A stretch of 64,000 nt of DNA from Candidatus Gastranaerophilales bacterium. Its GTDB lineage: Bacteria; Cyanobacteriota; Vampirovibrionia; Gastranaerophilales; Gastranaerophilaceae. A program made the position numbers and the translations under genes. The stretch is taken from assembly GCA_944325635.1 (NCBI GenBank), contig CALVBD010000002.1:124001-188000 (forward strand), written 5' to 3'. Every line of letters starts with the position of its first letter. Within the stretch, counting starts at the first letter, position 1. Positions 41,094 to 50,418 of this stretch are shown one piece after another. The notes under the pieces are model-generated. The model made no database searches and was not told where the DNA came from. It saw only the letters and a program-made list of their open reading frames with translations.

Positions 41094-41966
41094 TTATTTT
41101 TTATCTTCGGTTTTGGTTTCCGGTTTAACTTCCGGTTCTGTTTTTGGCGCTTTTGGATTATTTAATTCTGCCAGTCGTTTGTTGTAGTTTGCTTCATAGG
41201 TATTTAAGTATCTCTGGCATGATTCTTTGTCTCTCAGATATGCCGGAAGATTTTCCGGAATATCTTTTACTTTAGGATCTGCATAGAGTTTTACAGCGTC
41301 AAGTTCAGCTTTGTTCTGGAGGCCGGCTTTTTTGAGTGCTGTATTCATTGCATCTAATTCTTTATTTGCAACTTTTTCTGCAGAGGATGTCATTTTAGTA
41401 AATTCAGCTTTTTTAGCCGCATATTCAAGTGCTTTATCAGGGTCATAGTTTTTGAATACAGATTCGGCATCTGCTCTCATTGCTGCTAATTCTGCTGATC
41501 TTGTTTTTTGTGCTGCTTCAATTGCTTCGTTGCTGAATTCTTCTACATGATTTTTTGCAAGGTTTAATTGATTTTTTTCTGCTGCTGTTAAAGTATCATT
41601 ATAGCGTTTTGCATTTGTACCTTTGCCTTTTACTTTGTCTGCAAGTTTTGTTGTTGCTTCTGTAACTTTTTCGCCTGCAGATTTAAATAATTTAGCAAGG
41701 TCTTTTCTGTAAACAACAGCGCCGACAACTGCTGCAGCTGCTGCGATTAAACCTGTAATTTTAAGACCTTTGTTGTCTTTTTTGATTTCAAAATCTTTTC
41801 CATCTTTAATGTTTTGCTCATTCTTTTTGATTTGTTTAATAAATTGATCTTGACTTAAAACTTTTACTTTTCCTTTTGCAGTAGTAACCTTAATTTTACC
41901 TTCCGGTGTAGGTTGAACGATGTTTCCACCGATGTTTACTGCAGGGATTGCCATGTTTGAAGACAT
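41094..41966 (-). CDS. Membrane-anchored hypothetical protein with coiled-coil
   Basis: 290 residues. The N-terminal 65 residues are polar. One hydrophobic helix (about 69-86, ITGLIAAAAAVVGAVVYR) probably crosses the membrane. The rest is a long charged helical region rich in Ala, Lys and Glu (for example SNEAIEAAQKTRSAELAAMR) and a Pro/Glu/Lys tail. A similar layout (Lys-rich, single hydrophobic segment, Pro/Glu tail) is seen in the truncated gene at the left window edge, but sequence similarity is not clear. Function unknown. Confidence 0.72.
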   Translation of the reverse strand: MSSNMAIPAVNIGGNIVQPTPEGKIKVTTAKGKVKVLSQDQFIKQIKKNEQNIKDGKDFEIKKDNKGLKITGLIAAAAAVVGAVVYRKDLAKLFKSAGEKVTEATTKLADKVKGKGTNAKRYNDTLTAAEKNQLNLAKNHVEEFSNEAIEAAQKTRSAELAAMRADAESVFKNYDPDKALEYAAKKAEFTKMTSSAEKVANKELDAMNTALKKAGLQNKAELDAVKLYADPKVKDIPENLPAYLRDKESCQRYLNTYEANYNKRLAELNNPKAPKTEPEVKPETKTEDKK

Positions 41967-42746
41967 AATTTCTACCTCTATTTTATTACACTATACCTTT
42001 TTATACATTCATGAAAACACGTAAAAGAATAAATGTGCTATTATTCTTGTAATATATTAACAAATATTTACAAAAAGGAGTAACCCTTTTGTCGGAGTAC
42101 TCCTTTTTAAACTCATTCTCTTTGCTGGATAAGCCTTTTTAGTTTTCAATGTTATCGTGTCAAGAGCGGGTGTTTGGGATTTATATTTTAGTTTACACGG
42201 AATAAACTAAATAATGTCTGCTATTTTTGAGTGTGCCTGCCCTTACGAAGTGCAGCATTTCTTAACTAATTAGACAGGGTTCCATTCACTCGCCCTCAGC
42301 TCACTCGTGCGTCTTGGATTATTCGGCTATCCGGCTCCTTATTTCGCTTTGAAGTTTTATCAAACTTCAACCGCTCAATCGGAGCATTGGATGTTACGGG
42401 TTCCGCTCCGCTCCACCCTGCCGAAAATCCGCCTCTTGGATTTGCTTCATGCTCGCGGGGTATCACCTACGAGTTATCGCTCTGTCGGCTCGACCCGCTC
42501 GCAAACCGGACTTCACTTCGTTCCGTCCGTCCGTAAATCCGCCTCTTGCTCGTTCGCGTTTAACGGGACTCATTTGCCGTTCCCTCTCACAAAAACAATT
42601 CACTGGATTGTTTTTGTTCGGCAGAGTGCCCTCAGCTCACTCGCGCCTCTTGGATTTGCTTCATGCTCGCGGGGTATCGCCTACGAGCTATCGCTCTGCC
42701 GGCTCAACCCGCTCGCAATCCGGACTATCGTCCGTCCGCAAATCCG
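41967..42746. repeat. Intergenic repeat field with an 82-bp direct repeat
   Basis: No believable gene. Copies at 42430-42511 and 42644-42725 differ at 5 of 82 positions (start CGCCTCTTGGATTTGCTTCA, end CGGAC). Around them are related shorter blocks such as CCCTCAGCTCACTCG. The field is more GC-rich than its surroundings. Open frames of 152 and 111 codons cross it but follow the repeats and lack ribosome sites. The first 100 bases after 41966 are AT-rich leader. Confidence 0.75.
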
Positions 42747-44735
42747 CTACGAACAACCTGAGTAGCCGCAGTTCAGACAGATAAAGCAGCCTTCTGCCAT
42801 CTCTATCGTATTGCCGCATTCAGGACAGATTACTGTCTTAATTTCGCCTGAAGGGTTGTATTCTTCTGAACTGTCTTCCTTAACTGAGTTTTCAGCTTCC
42901 GCCTGTTTTGCCTCTTCCGTTTTCTTTTTATCGTCAAGGTTCATCGGCTGGAACTGGCGGGAGTTGTTTCTGTAAACAGTGATACCTTTCAGGTTGTTTT
43001 CGTAAGCAAGAACGTATGCTTCTTCAATGTCTTTTCTTGTTGCGTTTTCTTCAAAGTTTACTGTTTTTGAAACAGCATTATCAGTATGAAGCTGGAATGC
43101 TGCCTGCATTTTTACGTGCCAGTAAGGGGATACGTCATGTGCGGTTACGAAGATTTTCTTAACTTCTTCAGGAACCCCTGCTACGTGTGCAACCGAACCT
43201 GTTTTGGCAATTTCTTTCATCAAATCTTCCGAATAGAAACCGTGTTTTACTGCGTAATCCTTGAATATCGGATTGATTTCAAGCATTTCGGTTCCGTCCA
43301 TAATTAATCTTGAAAATACAAGCCCGAATAATGGCTCAACGCCGCCTGATGCGCCTGCAATCATTGAAATTGTTCCTGTCGGTGCAATACAAGTTGTAGT
43401 TGCGTTTCTGATACCGTATTTTTCGATTTGTGAATCAAGTTCTTTCCACTGCTCGTCTGAAATGATACCGGAAGATTTTCCTTTATATTTATTATAAAGG
43501 AAGTTTTTGCCGTCATATACACTGCCTTTGAAGTTGTTAAATCTTCCGCGTTCTTTTGAAAGTTCAATTGATTCGCATTTTGATTCGTAATCAATGAATT
43601 CCATTACCTGACCGGCAAGTTTTGTACCTTCTGCTGACGCATAGGAAATTCCCATTTTCATAAGCATATCAGCCCAGCCCATTACACCGAGTCCGATTTT
43701 TCTGTTATTCTGAACCATTTCGGAAATTTGCGGAAGCGGGTAATTGTTTACGGCAATTACGTTATCAAGGAAGCGGATTGCTGTTCTTGTGGTTTTACCG
43801 AGCAAATCCCAGTCAACCGTTCCGTCGGATTTAACCATTTTACCTAAGTTGATTGAACCGAGGTTGCACGCTTCATAAGCAAGAAGCGGAACTTCACCGC
43901 ATGGGTTTGTTGATTCAATTTGTCCTACAAGCGGTGTCGGGTTATCGGAGTTCATTTTGTCAATGAAGATAATTCCCGGCTCGCCGTTTCTCCAGGCACC
44001 GTCAACAATCATATCAAATACTTTTTTAGCGCTTAATTTTCCTGCAACTGTATTATTTTGCGGATTGATTAATTCATAATCAGTTCCGTTTTTGTAGGCT
44101 TCCATAAATTTATCTGTAATTGCCACGGAAATATTAAAGTTATTTAATCTGTTGTTATCAGCTTTACAGTTGATGAAGTCTAAAATATCAGGGTGATCAA
44201 CTCTTAAGATACCCATATTAGCGCCGCGTCTTGTGCCGCCCTGTTTAACAGCTTCGGTTGCTGCGTTAAATACTTCCATAAAGGAAACAGGACCAGATGA
44301 GACGCCCATAGTTGAACGTACAACACTGTTTTTCGGTCTTAGTCTTGAGAAAGAAAAACCTGTGCCGCCGCCTGATTTATGAATAAGTGCGGTATTTTTA
44401 ACGGTTTCAAAAATACCTTCAAGTGAATCTTCTACAGGAAGAACAAAGCAAGCTGCAAGTTGACCGAGTTCTCTGCCTGCATTCATCAATGTCGGTGAAT
44501 TCGGCATAAAGTAGCAGTTTGTAATAGCCTCATAAAATCTTTCTGTCAATTTATCCACATCAGCCTGAGTTTTGCCGAATTTCAAATCGCCTTCCGCAAT
44601 TGTTTTTGCAACACGTCTGAACATGTCAGCCGGTGTTTCTGTGCATTTTCCCTCTTTATCCCTTTTTAAGTATCTTTTTTCAAGAACTTTTATCGCGTTT
44701 TCCGATAAATTTAATTTGTCTTCCACTAAGTTCAC
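42747..44735 (-). CDS. nrdJ: B12-dependent (class II) ribonucleotide reductase
   Basis: 662 residues. The blocks [37 protein letters not shown] and [20 protein letters not shown] are typical of NrdJ, as is the active-site region [20 protein letters not shown] (about 278-297). A C-terminal zinc-ribbon ([20 protein letters not shown]) is present. The enzyme reduces ribonucleotides to deoxyribonucleotides using adenosylcobalamin, without oxygen, so the cell must obtain B12. No cobalamin riboswitch is evident upstream; a TATAAT followed by GGAGG lies directly before the start. Confidence 0.96.
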   Translation of the reverse strand: MNLVEDKLNLSENAIKVLEKRYLKRDKEGKCTETPADMFRRVAKTIAEGDLKFGKTQADVDKLTERFYEAITNCYFMPNSPTLMNAGRELGQLAACFVLPVEDSLEGIFETVKNTALIHKSGGGTGFSFSRLRPKNSVVRSTMGVSSGPVSFMEVFNAATEAVKQGGTRRGANMGILRVDHPDILDFINCKADNNRLNNFNISVAITDKFMEAYKNGTDYELINPQNNTVAGKLSAKKVFDMIVDGAWRNGEPGIIFIDKMNSDNPTPLVGQIESTNPCGEVPLLAYEACNLGSINLGKMVKSDGTVDWDLLGKTTRTAIRFLDNVIAVNNYPLPQISEMVQNNRKIGLGVMGWADMLMKMGISYASAEGTKLAGQVMEFIDYESKCESIELSKERGRFNNFKGSVYDGKNFLYNKYKGKSSGIISDEQWKELDSQIEKYGIRNATTTCIAPTGTISMIAGASGGVEPLFGLVFSRLIMDGTEMLEINPIFKDYAVKHGFYSEDLMKEIAKTGSVAHVAGVPEEVKKIFVTAHDVSPYWHVKMQAAFQLHTDNAVSKTVNFEENATRKDIEEAYVLAYENNLKGITVYRNNSRQFQPMNLDDKKKTEEAKQAEAENSVKEDSSEEYNPSGEIKTVICPECGNTIEMAEGCFICLNCGYSGCS

Positions 44736-44860
44736 ACTAACCTCCGATTATAAAATAATTACAATAAAAAATCATGTCTGGTAAAAAGAAGCATGTTTTA
44801 TTTACTTATTATACATCAATAAAAATGGGCATGGCAAGGAAAGCGAAAAACTTTATTACA

Positions 44861-44989
44861 AAATGTAATCAGGACGGATATCGTTTAAAAAATTGAGATA
44901 TAAATTTTAATGGTGAGCGTAGTGCTTTAGCAAATTATAAAGATTGTACCGTAAAAATAGTGGACGGCTTGCAGATAGAGTCGAATTAA
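44861..44989 (+). pseudogene. Remnant of a pseudopilin C-terminus
   Basis: The frame reads KCNQDGYRLKN, TGA at 44894, DINFNGERSALANYKDCTVK and ends IVDGLQIESN at TAA 44987. It resembles the end of the pseudopilin at 2030 (NMNDCTAKIIADGWRI). No start, hydrophobic helix or remaining 5' part is seen. An intact pseudopilin gene follows at 45073, so this may be the residue of a tandem copy. Confidence 0.6.
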
Positions 44990-45015
44990 CATAATATTTT
45001 ACTGTTTTTCTACTA

Positions 45016-45044
45016 TTGATTGTTGTTTAAAAAGGTGGTATAAT
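45016..45044 (+). promoter_or_regulatory. Promoter of the pseudopilin at 45073
   Basis: TTGATT at 45016-45021 and TATAAT at 45039-45044, with a 17-base spacer and extended TGG. A CGGAGG ribosome site follows. Confidence 0.7.
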
Positions 45045-45072
45045 ATTATATAAATAATCTCGGAGGATATTT

Positions 45073-45612
45073 ATGAATAATAATAAAGGTTATACGTTGG
45101 CGGAAACTCTTTTAACAATTTTAATAATCGGTATCCTTGCCGCAGTAACGTTACCTACAATTCAAAAATCAATGGGGAACAAGCTGGAGACTATGAGAAT
45201 TAAGACGATGTACATTATTGAGCAAACGGTTACGCAAATGCTTGATGATGATACAATGTATCCTCAGAGTAATATGGAAGCATCTATAGGACTTGCAAAT
45301 ACAAATGCCGTAAAAATAAACGGTATCACTTATCAGGGAAATACAAAATTCTGTGAGCTTTTTGCCAGCAGAATTACAAAAGCCCCGAGTTCTCCAACTA
45401 ACTGTACTGCTAATGCAAAGACTTTTACATCTGCTGATGGTGTAGACTGGTATCTTCCTGTTTCAAATTTTTCGACAAAACAAATGATTAAATTTGATGT
45501 AAACGGTGCTGAAGAAGATCCAAATTGTACTTATAACGCTGACAATTGTCCTAAGCCTGATATTTTTGAATATTATATCTCTCCAATGGGTAAGATTACT
45601 GAAGAGGAATAG
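45073..45612 (+). CDS. Type IV pilin-like protein (pseudopilin)
   Basis: 179 residues. MNNNKG precedes YTLAETLLTILIIGILAAV, so a prepilin peptidase could cut after Gly6, leaving Tyr+1 and Glu+5. The hydrophobic helix is followed by a soluble domain with four or more Cys (CELFASRITK, NCTANAK, CTYNADNC) and the block IKFDVNGAEEDPNC. It lacks the long poly-G leader. It is encoded alone, downstream of a remnant of another copy, with a well-formed promoter. Function within a fibre is unknown. Confidence 0.87.
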   Translation: MNNNKGYTLAETLLTILIIGILAAVTLPTIQKSMGNKLETMRIKTMYIIEQTVTQMLDDDTMYPQSNMEASIGLANTNAVKINGITYQGNTKFCELFASRITKAPSSPTNCTANAKTFTSADGVDWYLPVSNFSTKQMIKFDVNGAEEDPNCTYNADNCPKPDIFEYYISPMGKITEEE

Positions 45613-45697
45613 TTTTTTTTTAAATTTTATTAAATTACAAAAGCCTTGAGGATAATATTTCTATGTTTGGTATATAATGTTTATCGAGGTACCAAAC

Positions 45698-47074
45698 TTG
45701 AAACATTCTAAACTTACAGCCCTGATATTTATAGCACTTATATTAGGTGTCCTGGTCGGACATTTTGCCCCGAATTTTGCAGTAAAGATGAGGCCTTTTG
45801 CAGAAATTTTCCTGCGGATGGTCAAGATGATTATTGCCCCTTTATTGTTTGCAACTCTTGTTGTCGGAATTTCCGGGCATGATGATGCAAAAAGTCTCGG
45901 GAAAATCGGGCTTAAAACAATAATTTATTTTGAAATTGTAACGACTTTAGCTCTTATTATCGGCTTAACAATGGCAAATATTTTTAAGCCGGGAGTAGGG
46001 TTTGTCTCTGGAACCTCACCTCATGCAATCCAGATGCAGGAGGCGGGGCTTATGGCAGCGACAAAGGCTCATACCTCTATCGGACAGATGGTGACGGATA
46101 TCTTCCCGACGAGCATTGTTGATGCGATGGCAAACGGAAACTTGCTGCAGATTGTTGTATTTTCCATTTTCTTTGCACTCGCTATATGTGCTGTAGGGAA
46201 AAAGGCACAGCCTGTTCTGGATGTATTGAATTCCGTGTCGCAGATAATGTTTAAATTTACGGAATACGTGATGTATTTTGCGCCTCTGGGGATTTTTGGT
46301 GCAATTGCCGCAACTGTCGGCGCTAACGGTTTAACTGTTTTGAAAAGTTACTTCAAAGTTATCGGAGCACTTTATGTTGCGCTTGCAGTTTTCGTACTGC
46401 TTGTTTTGATAATTGCTTGTAAAATAGTTAAAATTTCATTTAGAAGTTTGATAAGTGCTTTGCAGGAGCCGGCGCTGCTTGCGTTCACAACGGCAAGTTC
46501 CGAGGCGGCTTTCCCGAAAGCCATGGATATTATGGAACGCTTCGGAGTTCCGAAAAAAATTGTCGGGTTTGTTATGCCGACAGGCTACACTTTTAACCTT
46601 GACGGAAGTACGCTTTACCTTGCAATGGGAGTAATTTTCTCCTCGCAGATTGTCGGTATCCACCTTGATTTGAACCAGCAGATTATAATAATGCTTGCAC
46701 TGATGCTGACAAGTAAAGGGGTTGCGGGTGTTCCTCGTGTGTCGCTGATTGTTCTTGCAGGAACTCTTGCAAGCTTTAATATCCCTATCCTCGGCGTTGC
46801 AATTTTACTCGGGATTGATCAAATTCTCGATATGGGAAGAACGACGGTTAACCTTGTAGGCAACTGTGTTGCAACTGTTGTTATTGCCCGCTGGGAAAAT
46901 GAATTTGACTATAACAAAATGAAAGAATTTGTGCGCCAATCAAAAGAAGAAAGTCTTGGCGCTGATATTGAAAAATTTACGCATGAACTTAGCCATAAAA
47001 AGCTGCACGGCTGTGTTGAACCGTCGAAAGGCAGTGAAACAGGATTAGAAACAATTGAAGTAAAAGAAGGATAA
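45698..47074 (+). CDS. Dicarboxylate/amino acid:cation symporter (DAACS family)
   Basis: 458 residues from TTG 45698, which has GAGG 8 bases upstream. An ATG at 45677 in the same frame overlaps the TATAAT at 45673-45678, so it is not the likely start. Eight or so membrane helices are visible, with the family blocks FAEIFLRMVKMIIAPLLFATLV, TASSEAAFPKAMDIMERFGV and MPTGYTFNLDGSTLYLAMGV. It imports C4-dicarboxylates or glutamate/aspartate with protons or sodium. The ileS gene follows after 6 bases, so the two may be co-transcribed. Confidence 0.92.
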   Translation: MKHSKLTALIFIALILGVLVGHFAPNFAVKMRPFAEIFLRMVKMIIAPLLFATLVVGISGHDDAKSLGKIGLKTIIYFEIVTTLALIIGLTMANIFKPGVGFVSGTSPHAIQMQEAGLMAATKAHTSIGQMVTDIFPTSIVDAMANGNLLQIVVFSIFFALAICAVGKKAQPVLDVLNSVSQIMFKFTEYVMYFAPLGIFGAIAATVGANGLTVLKSYFKVIGALYVALAVFVLLVLIIACKIVKISFRSLISALQEPALLAFTTASSEAAFPKAMDIMERFGVPKKIVGFVMPTGYTFNLDGSTLYLAMGVIFSSQIVGIHLDLNQQIIIMLALMLTSKGVAGVPRVSLIVLAGTLASFNIPILGVAILLGIDQILDMGRTTVNLVGNCVATVVIARWENEFDYNKMKEFVRQSKEESLGADIEKFTHELSHKKLHGCVEPSKGSETGLETIEVKEG

Positions 47075-47080
47075 TAGAAG

Positions 47081-49903
47081 ATGAGTAACGAAACCGGTAC
47101 AAAAGTTGAATTTAAAGAAACTCTTAATCTGCCTCAAACGAGCCTTGCAATGAGGGCTAATGCGGCTGTGAGAGAACTCGAAATCCAGAAATTCTGGGAA
47201 GAAAATAATATTTATGAAAAAATTATCTCTCAAAGAGATAAGGCAAATAAATTTATCCTCCATGACGGCCCGCCGTATTTGAGTTCTGAGAAAATTCACG
47301 TTGGAACGGCTTTGAACAAAATCTTAAAAGATATTCTTTTAAAATATAAAGCGCAGGCGGGGTATTACACTCCTTATGTTCCGGGTTACGACGGTCACGG
47401 GCTGCCTATTGAAAATAAAGTTGTAAAAAATATTAAAGGCGGCAGAAGCGCGCTTACACCTTACGAATTGCGCCAGAAATGCCGTGAATTTGCTCATACA
47501 AGCCTTAAAGGTCAGGAGAGCGAATTTAAGCGCCTTGGAGTTCTCGGTGACTGGGAACATCCGTATTTGACAATTGACCCTGAATATGAAGCCGAACAGG
47601 TCAGAGTTTTCGGTGAAATGTATAAAAAAGGTTACATTGAAAAAGGGCTGAAACCTGTTTACTGGTGTGCTTCCTGCGAAACAGCGTTAGCAGAAGCCGA
47701 AGTTGAATATGCTGACCATACCTCAACATCAATTTACGTAAGATTCAAATTTGACGAAGAGAGTAATGCGAAAATAAACAAAGAGATTCTGAAACAAGTT
47801 CAGAATGATAAAGACATTTACGCCGTTATCTGGACGACAACTCCGTGGACAATTCCTTCGAATATGGCAATCAGCATGCACCCGAAATTTGAATATACCT
47901 TCTTTGAATATAAGGGAGATGTTTATGTTGCGGCGCAGGAATTACTCGGCGCCTTCCTTGCTGATGTCGGCTGGGAAGAAAAAGATATTAAAGTCCTAGG
48001 CTCATGCGTTGGTGCGGATTTGGAACTTTTGAATACAAAACATCCGCTTTATGACAGAAAATCGCCTATTATCTTAGGCGAACACGTTACGCTGGATGCA
48101 GGTACCGGTTCTGTTCATACTGCACCGGGTCACGGGCTTGAGGACTATGAAGTCGGCTGCAGATACGGTATAGACGTATTCTCTCCTCTCGATAGCCGCG
48201 GCGTCTGGACTGATGCGGTTAACGATAAAGATTTGGAAGGTGTTCCGTATTACAAGGGCAACGCAATCGTTATCGAAAAACTTAAAAACTGCGGAGCACT
48301 GCTTTCGCAGGCTGATATAAACCACAGCTATCCGCACTGCTGGAGATGTAAAAATCCTGTAATCTACAGGGCAACTCCTCAGTGGTTTGTTAAAGTTGAC
48401 AGATTCAGAGATGAAACTTTAAATGCAATTAAGGATGTGAAATGGATTCCTGCAAGCGGAGAAGCCAGAATTTCAAACATGGTTGCAGGTCGTACGGACT
48501 GGTGTATTTCCCGCCAGCGTGCTTGGGGGGTTCCTATCCCTGTTTTCTATTGCGAAGATTGCGGAGAAGTTATTGTAACCGACGAAACTGTAGAAAATGT
48601 TGCGAAAATTTTTGAAAAAGAAAGCTCTGATGCGTGGGTTAAATATTCCGCAGAAGAATTACTTCCGCAAGGTTTCAAATGCCCGAAATGCGGCAAAACA
48701 CACTTTAAAAAAGAAAATGATATTATGGATGTCTGGTTTGACTCAGGAATTTCATGGCGCGCTGTTGTAGAAAAACGCTCAGATGTTCTCGGGCATACCC
48801 CTGTTGAGATGTATCTTGAAGGTTCCGACCAGCACAGAGGCTGGTTCCAGTCATCTCTTCTGACATCAATCGCAACTCAGGGTAAGGCGCCTTATAAATC
48901 AGTTCTTACTCACGGGTTTGTATTCGGCGAGGACGGAAGAAAAATGTCAAAATCTCTCGGAAATTACATCAGACCGGATGAAATTATCAAAACCTACGGC
49001 GCTGATATTTTAAGACTCTGGGCAGCTTCCGTTGACTACAGAAATGATACCAAAATCGGTAACAACATAATTAAGCAGCTTGCTGAAATCTTTAAGAAAA
49101 CCAGAAATACTTCAAGATTTTTACTCGGCAACCTGTTCGATTTTGACCCTGAAAAAGATTACGTAAAATATGAAGATTTAACTGCACTCGATAAATTTGC
49201 ACTGCATAAATTGAACCAGTTAATCGAAAGTGTAACCGAAGCATTTGAACATTACGAATTCTACAAATACTTCCAGCAGCTTCAAAACTTTGCGGCGGTT
49301 GATTTGAGTTCATTCTACCTTGATATTGTAAAAGACAGATTATACACAGCAGGCAAAAAATCCCTTTCACGCCGTGCCTGCCAGACAGTTCTTTATGAAA
49401 TTCTGCAGACATTAGTCAGAATTCTCGTTCCGGTAATGCCTCATCAGGCAGAAGATATCTGGATGAGTGTTCCTGAATGCCAGAAGGGCGGATTAATCAG
49501 CATACTTCTTTCTGACTGGCCGGCTGCAAAACCTCAGTGGCACAACGAAAAACTTGAAGAAGATTTTGCAAAAATCTTAAAAGCAAGAGAAGTTGTAACC
49601 CGCGCAATCGAACCTCTCCGCGCAGATAAAAAAGTCGGAAGTTCTTTAGAGGTTGCGGTTTACGTGAGCGTTAAAGATAATGAAGTTTTGAAGGCAAACG
49701 AAAGCGAACTTTGCAACATCTTCATAACCTCACAGGCTTACGTAACAGATGAAAAACCGTCAGGCGTATTGAACGAATACAAAGAGGACGATTACACCGT
49801 ATGGGTTACGGCAGCAGAAGGCGAAAAATGCGCCCGCTGCTGGAAATACAGAAAGTTAAATTCCGACGGTATATGTGAAGATTGTTCGGATGCAATTAAA
49901 TAA
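47081..49903 (+). CDS. ileS: Isoleucyl-tRNA synthetase
   Basis: 940 residues, normal for IleRS. The HIGH-type motif lies in the block LHDGPPYLSSEKIHVGTALN (about 60-80), the KMSKS motif is GRKMSKSLGNY near 620, and the editing domain contains WTTTPWTIPSNMAI and GTGSVHTAPGHG. A C-terminal zinc site (CARCWKYRKL, CEDC) closes the protein. About residues 235-243 (EILKQVQND), in the early editing domain just before AVIWTTTPW, are encoded by a dispersed palindrome identical to one in hydF. It ends at a clear terminator. Confidence 0.97.
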   Translation: MSNETGTKVEFKETLNLPQTSLAMRANAAVRELEIQKFWEENNIYEKIISQRDKANKFILHDGPPYLSSEKIHVGTALNKILKDILLKYKAQAGYYTPYVPGYDGHGLPIENKVVKNIKGGRSALTPYELRQKCREFAHTSLKGQESEFKRLGVLGDWEHPYLTIDPEYEAEQVRVFGEMYKKGYIEKGLKPVYWCASCETALAEAEVEYADHTSTSIYVRFKFDEESNAKINKEILKQVQNDKDIYAVIWTTTPWTIPSNMAISMHPKFEYTFFEYKGDVYVAAQELLGAFLADVGWEEKDIKVLGSCVGADLELLNTKHPLYDRKSPIILGEHVTLDAGTGSVHTAPGHGLEDYEVGCRYGIDVFSPLDSRGVWTDAVNDKDLEGVPYYKGNAIVIEKLKNCGALLSQADINHSYPHCWRCKNPVIYRATPQWFVKVDRFRDETLNAIKDVKWIPASGEARISNMVAGRTDWCISRQRAWGVPIPVFYCEDCGEVIVTDETVENVAKIFEKESSDAWVKYSAEELLPQGFKCPKCGKTHFKKENDIMDVWFDSGISWRAVVEKRSDVLGHTPVEMYLEGSDQHRGWFQSSLLTSIATQGKAPYKSVLTHGFVFGEDGRKMSKSLGNYIRPDEIIKTYGADILRLWAASVDYRNDTKIGNNIIKQLAEIFKKTRNTSRFLLGNLFDFDPEKDYVKYEDLTALDKFALHKLNQLIESVTEAFEHYEFYKYFQQLQNFAAVDLSSFYLDIVKDRLYTAGKKSLSRRACQTVLYEILQTLVRILVPVMPHQAEDIWMSVPECQKGGLISILLSDWPAAKPQWHNEKLEEDFAKILKAREVVTRAIEPLRADKKVGSSLEVAVYVSVKDNEVLKANESELCNIFITSQAYVTDEKPSGVLNEYKEDDYTVWVTAAEGEKCARCWKYRKLNSDGICEDCSDAIK
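47783..47808. repeat. 26-bp palindromic repeat inside ileS
   Basis: Arms ATTCTGAA and TTCAGAAT around ACAAG. Identical over 26 bases to the reverse complement of 29087-29112 in hydF, and translated in the same frame. Confidence 0.92.
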
Positions 49904-49909
49904 GATTAA

Positions 49910-49936
49910 AGGCGGTTTGTAAAAACCGCCTTTTTT
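49910..49936. terminator. Terminator after ileS, shared with the AbrB-like gene
   Basis: AGGCGGTTT, GTAA loop, AAACCGCCT, then a T run; it begins 7 bases after the ileS stop and touches the stop of the converging small gene. Confidence 0.88.
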
Positions 49937-50099
49937 ATTCTTCATCCTCTTTTTTGTATTTTTTTATCACTATTGAATCATTCTCAATATAGAGAGAAAC
50001 CTCATCCAGAACAGGATTAATTCTCAAACCTTCGAGAATTGCTTTGGGTAGAATTATGCCCCAACTATTACCAAGTTGTCGTAATTTCTTGTGTAGCAT
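49935..50099 (-). CDS. AbrB/MazE-type DNA-binding protein, very small
   Basis: 54 residues. RQLGNSWGIILPKAILEGL (about 6-24) is the signature of the swapped-hairpin AbrB/MazE fold, where the GNSWGI-LP segment binds DNA as a dimer. MazE-type proteins are usually paired with a MazF toxin, but no toxin is next to it. The divergent neighbour at 50200 is an XRE regulator. It has a ribosome site (AAAGGAAA) before ATG 50099. It could be a stand-alone regulator or an orphan antitoxin. Confidence 0.82.
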   Translation of the reverse strand: MLHKKLRQLGNSWGIILPKAILEGLRINPVLDEVSLYIENDSIVIKKYKKEDEE

Positions 50100-50106
50100 T
50101 TTTCCT

Positions 50107-50178
50107 TTGTGTCAATTTTAATGTTAACTATTATAGTAACATTATTCTATTGATAATTGTGTCAGTTTATATGTCAAT
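50107..50178. promoter_or_regulatory. Direct repeats between two divergent regulators
   Basis: TTGTGTCAATTTTAATGTTA at 50107-50126 and TTGTGTCAGTTTATATGTCA at 50157-50176 are 50 bases apart. They lie between the AbrB-like and XRE genes, and a minus-strand TATAAT (50130-50135) lies between the copies. They may be operators for one of the two proteins. Confidence 0.5.
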
Positions 50179-50199
50179 TAAAAATGATACGTAGATAAT

Positions 50200-50415
50200 A
50201 TGAAAAATGTTAAAGATTTTTATAGAATAGTTCTGGAAAAACTCGAATGTATCTGCAAGCAAAAAAATATTACGCTTGATGATCTTGCTCTTGCATCCGG
50301 ACTTAAAAAAGATAAGTTTCAAAAAATCTATTCAGGAAAATCCGGGATTTATATGGAGGAGGTTATTGATATTTGGGAATATTTAGGGGGTACTCCTGAT
50401 GATATTGTTCATTAA
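50200..50415 (+). CDS. Small XRE-family helix-turn-helix protein
   Basis: 71 residues, a single Cro/C1-like domain with ITLDDLALASGLKKDKFQKIYSG as helix-turn-helix, and EVIDIWEYLGGTPDDIV as the last helices. It is comparable in length and layout to the gene at 20215, though not closely similar. It diverges from the AbrB-like gene and its stop lies 3 bases from that of the converging GNAT-like gene. No clear ribosome site is visible before ATG 50200. Confidence 0.8.
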   Translation: MKNVKDFYRIVLEKLECICKQKNITLDDLALASGLKKDKFQKIYSGKSGIYMEEVIDIWEYLGGTPDDIVH

Positions 50416-50418
50416 TTT

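Noticed and set aside
42307-42784. Overlapping open frames of 152 and 111 codons next to nrdJ
   Set aside because: They follow the 82-bp direct repeats, have repeat-like composition, no ribosome site and no family resemblance.
45677-45697. ATG 45677 as start of the symporter
   Set aside because: It overlaps the -10 box TATAAT; the TTG at 45698 has a properly spaced GAGG site.
49935-50415. Toxin-antitoxin pair
   Set aside because: Both products look like DNA-binding proteins; no MazF, RelE or other toxin fold is adjacent.
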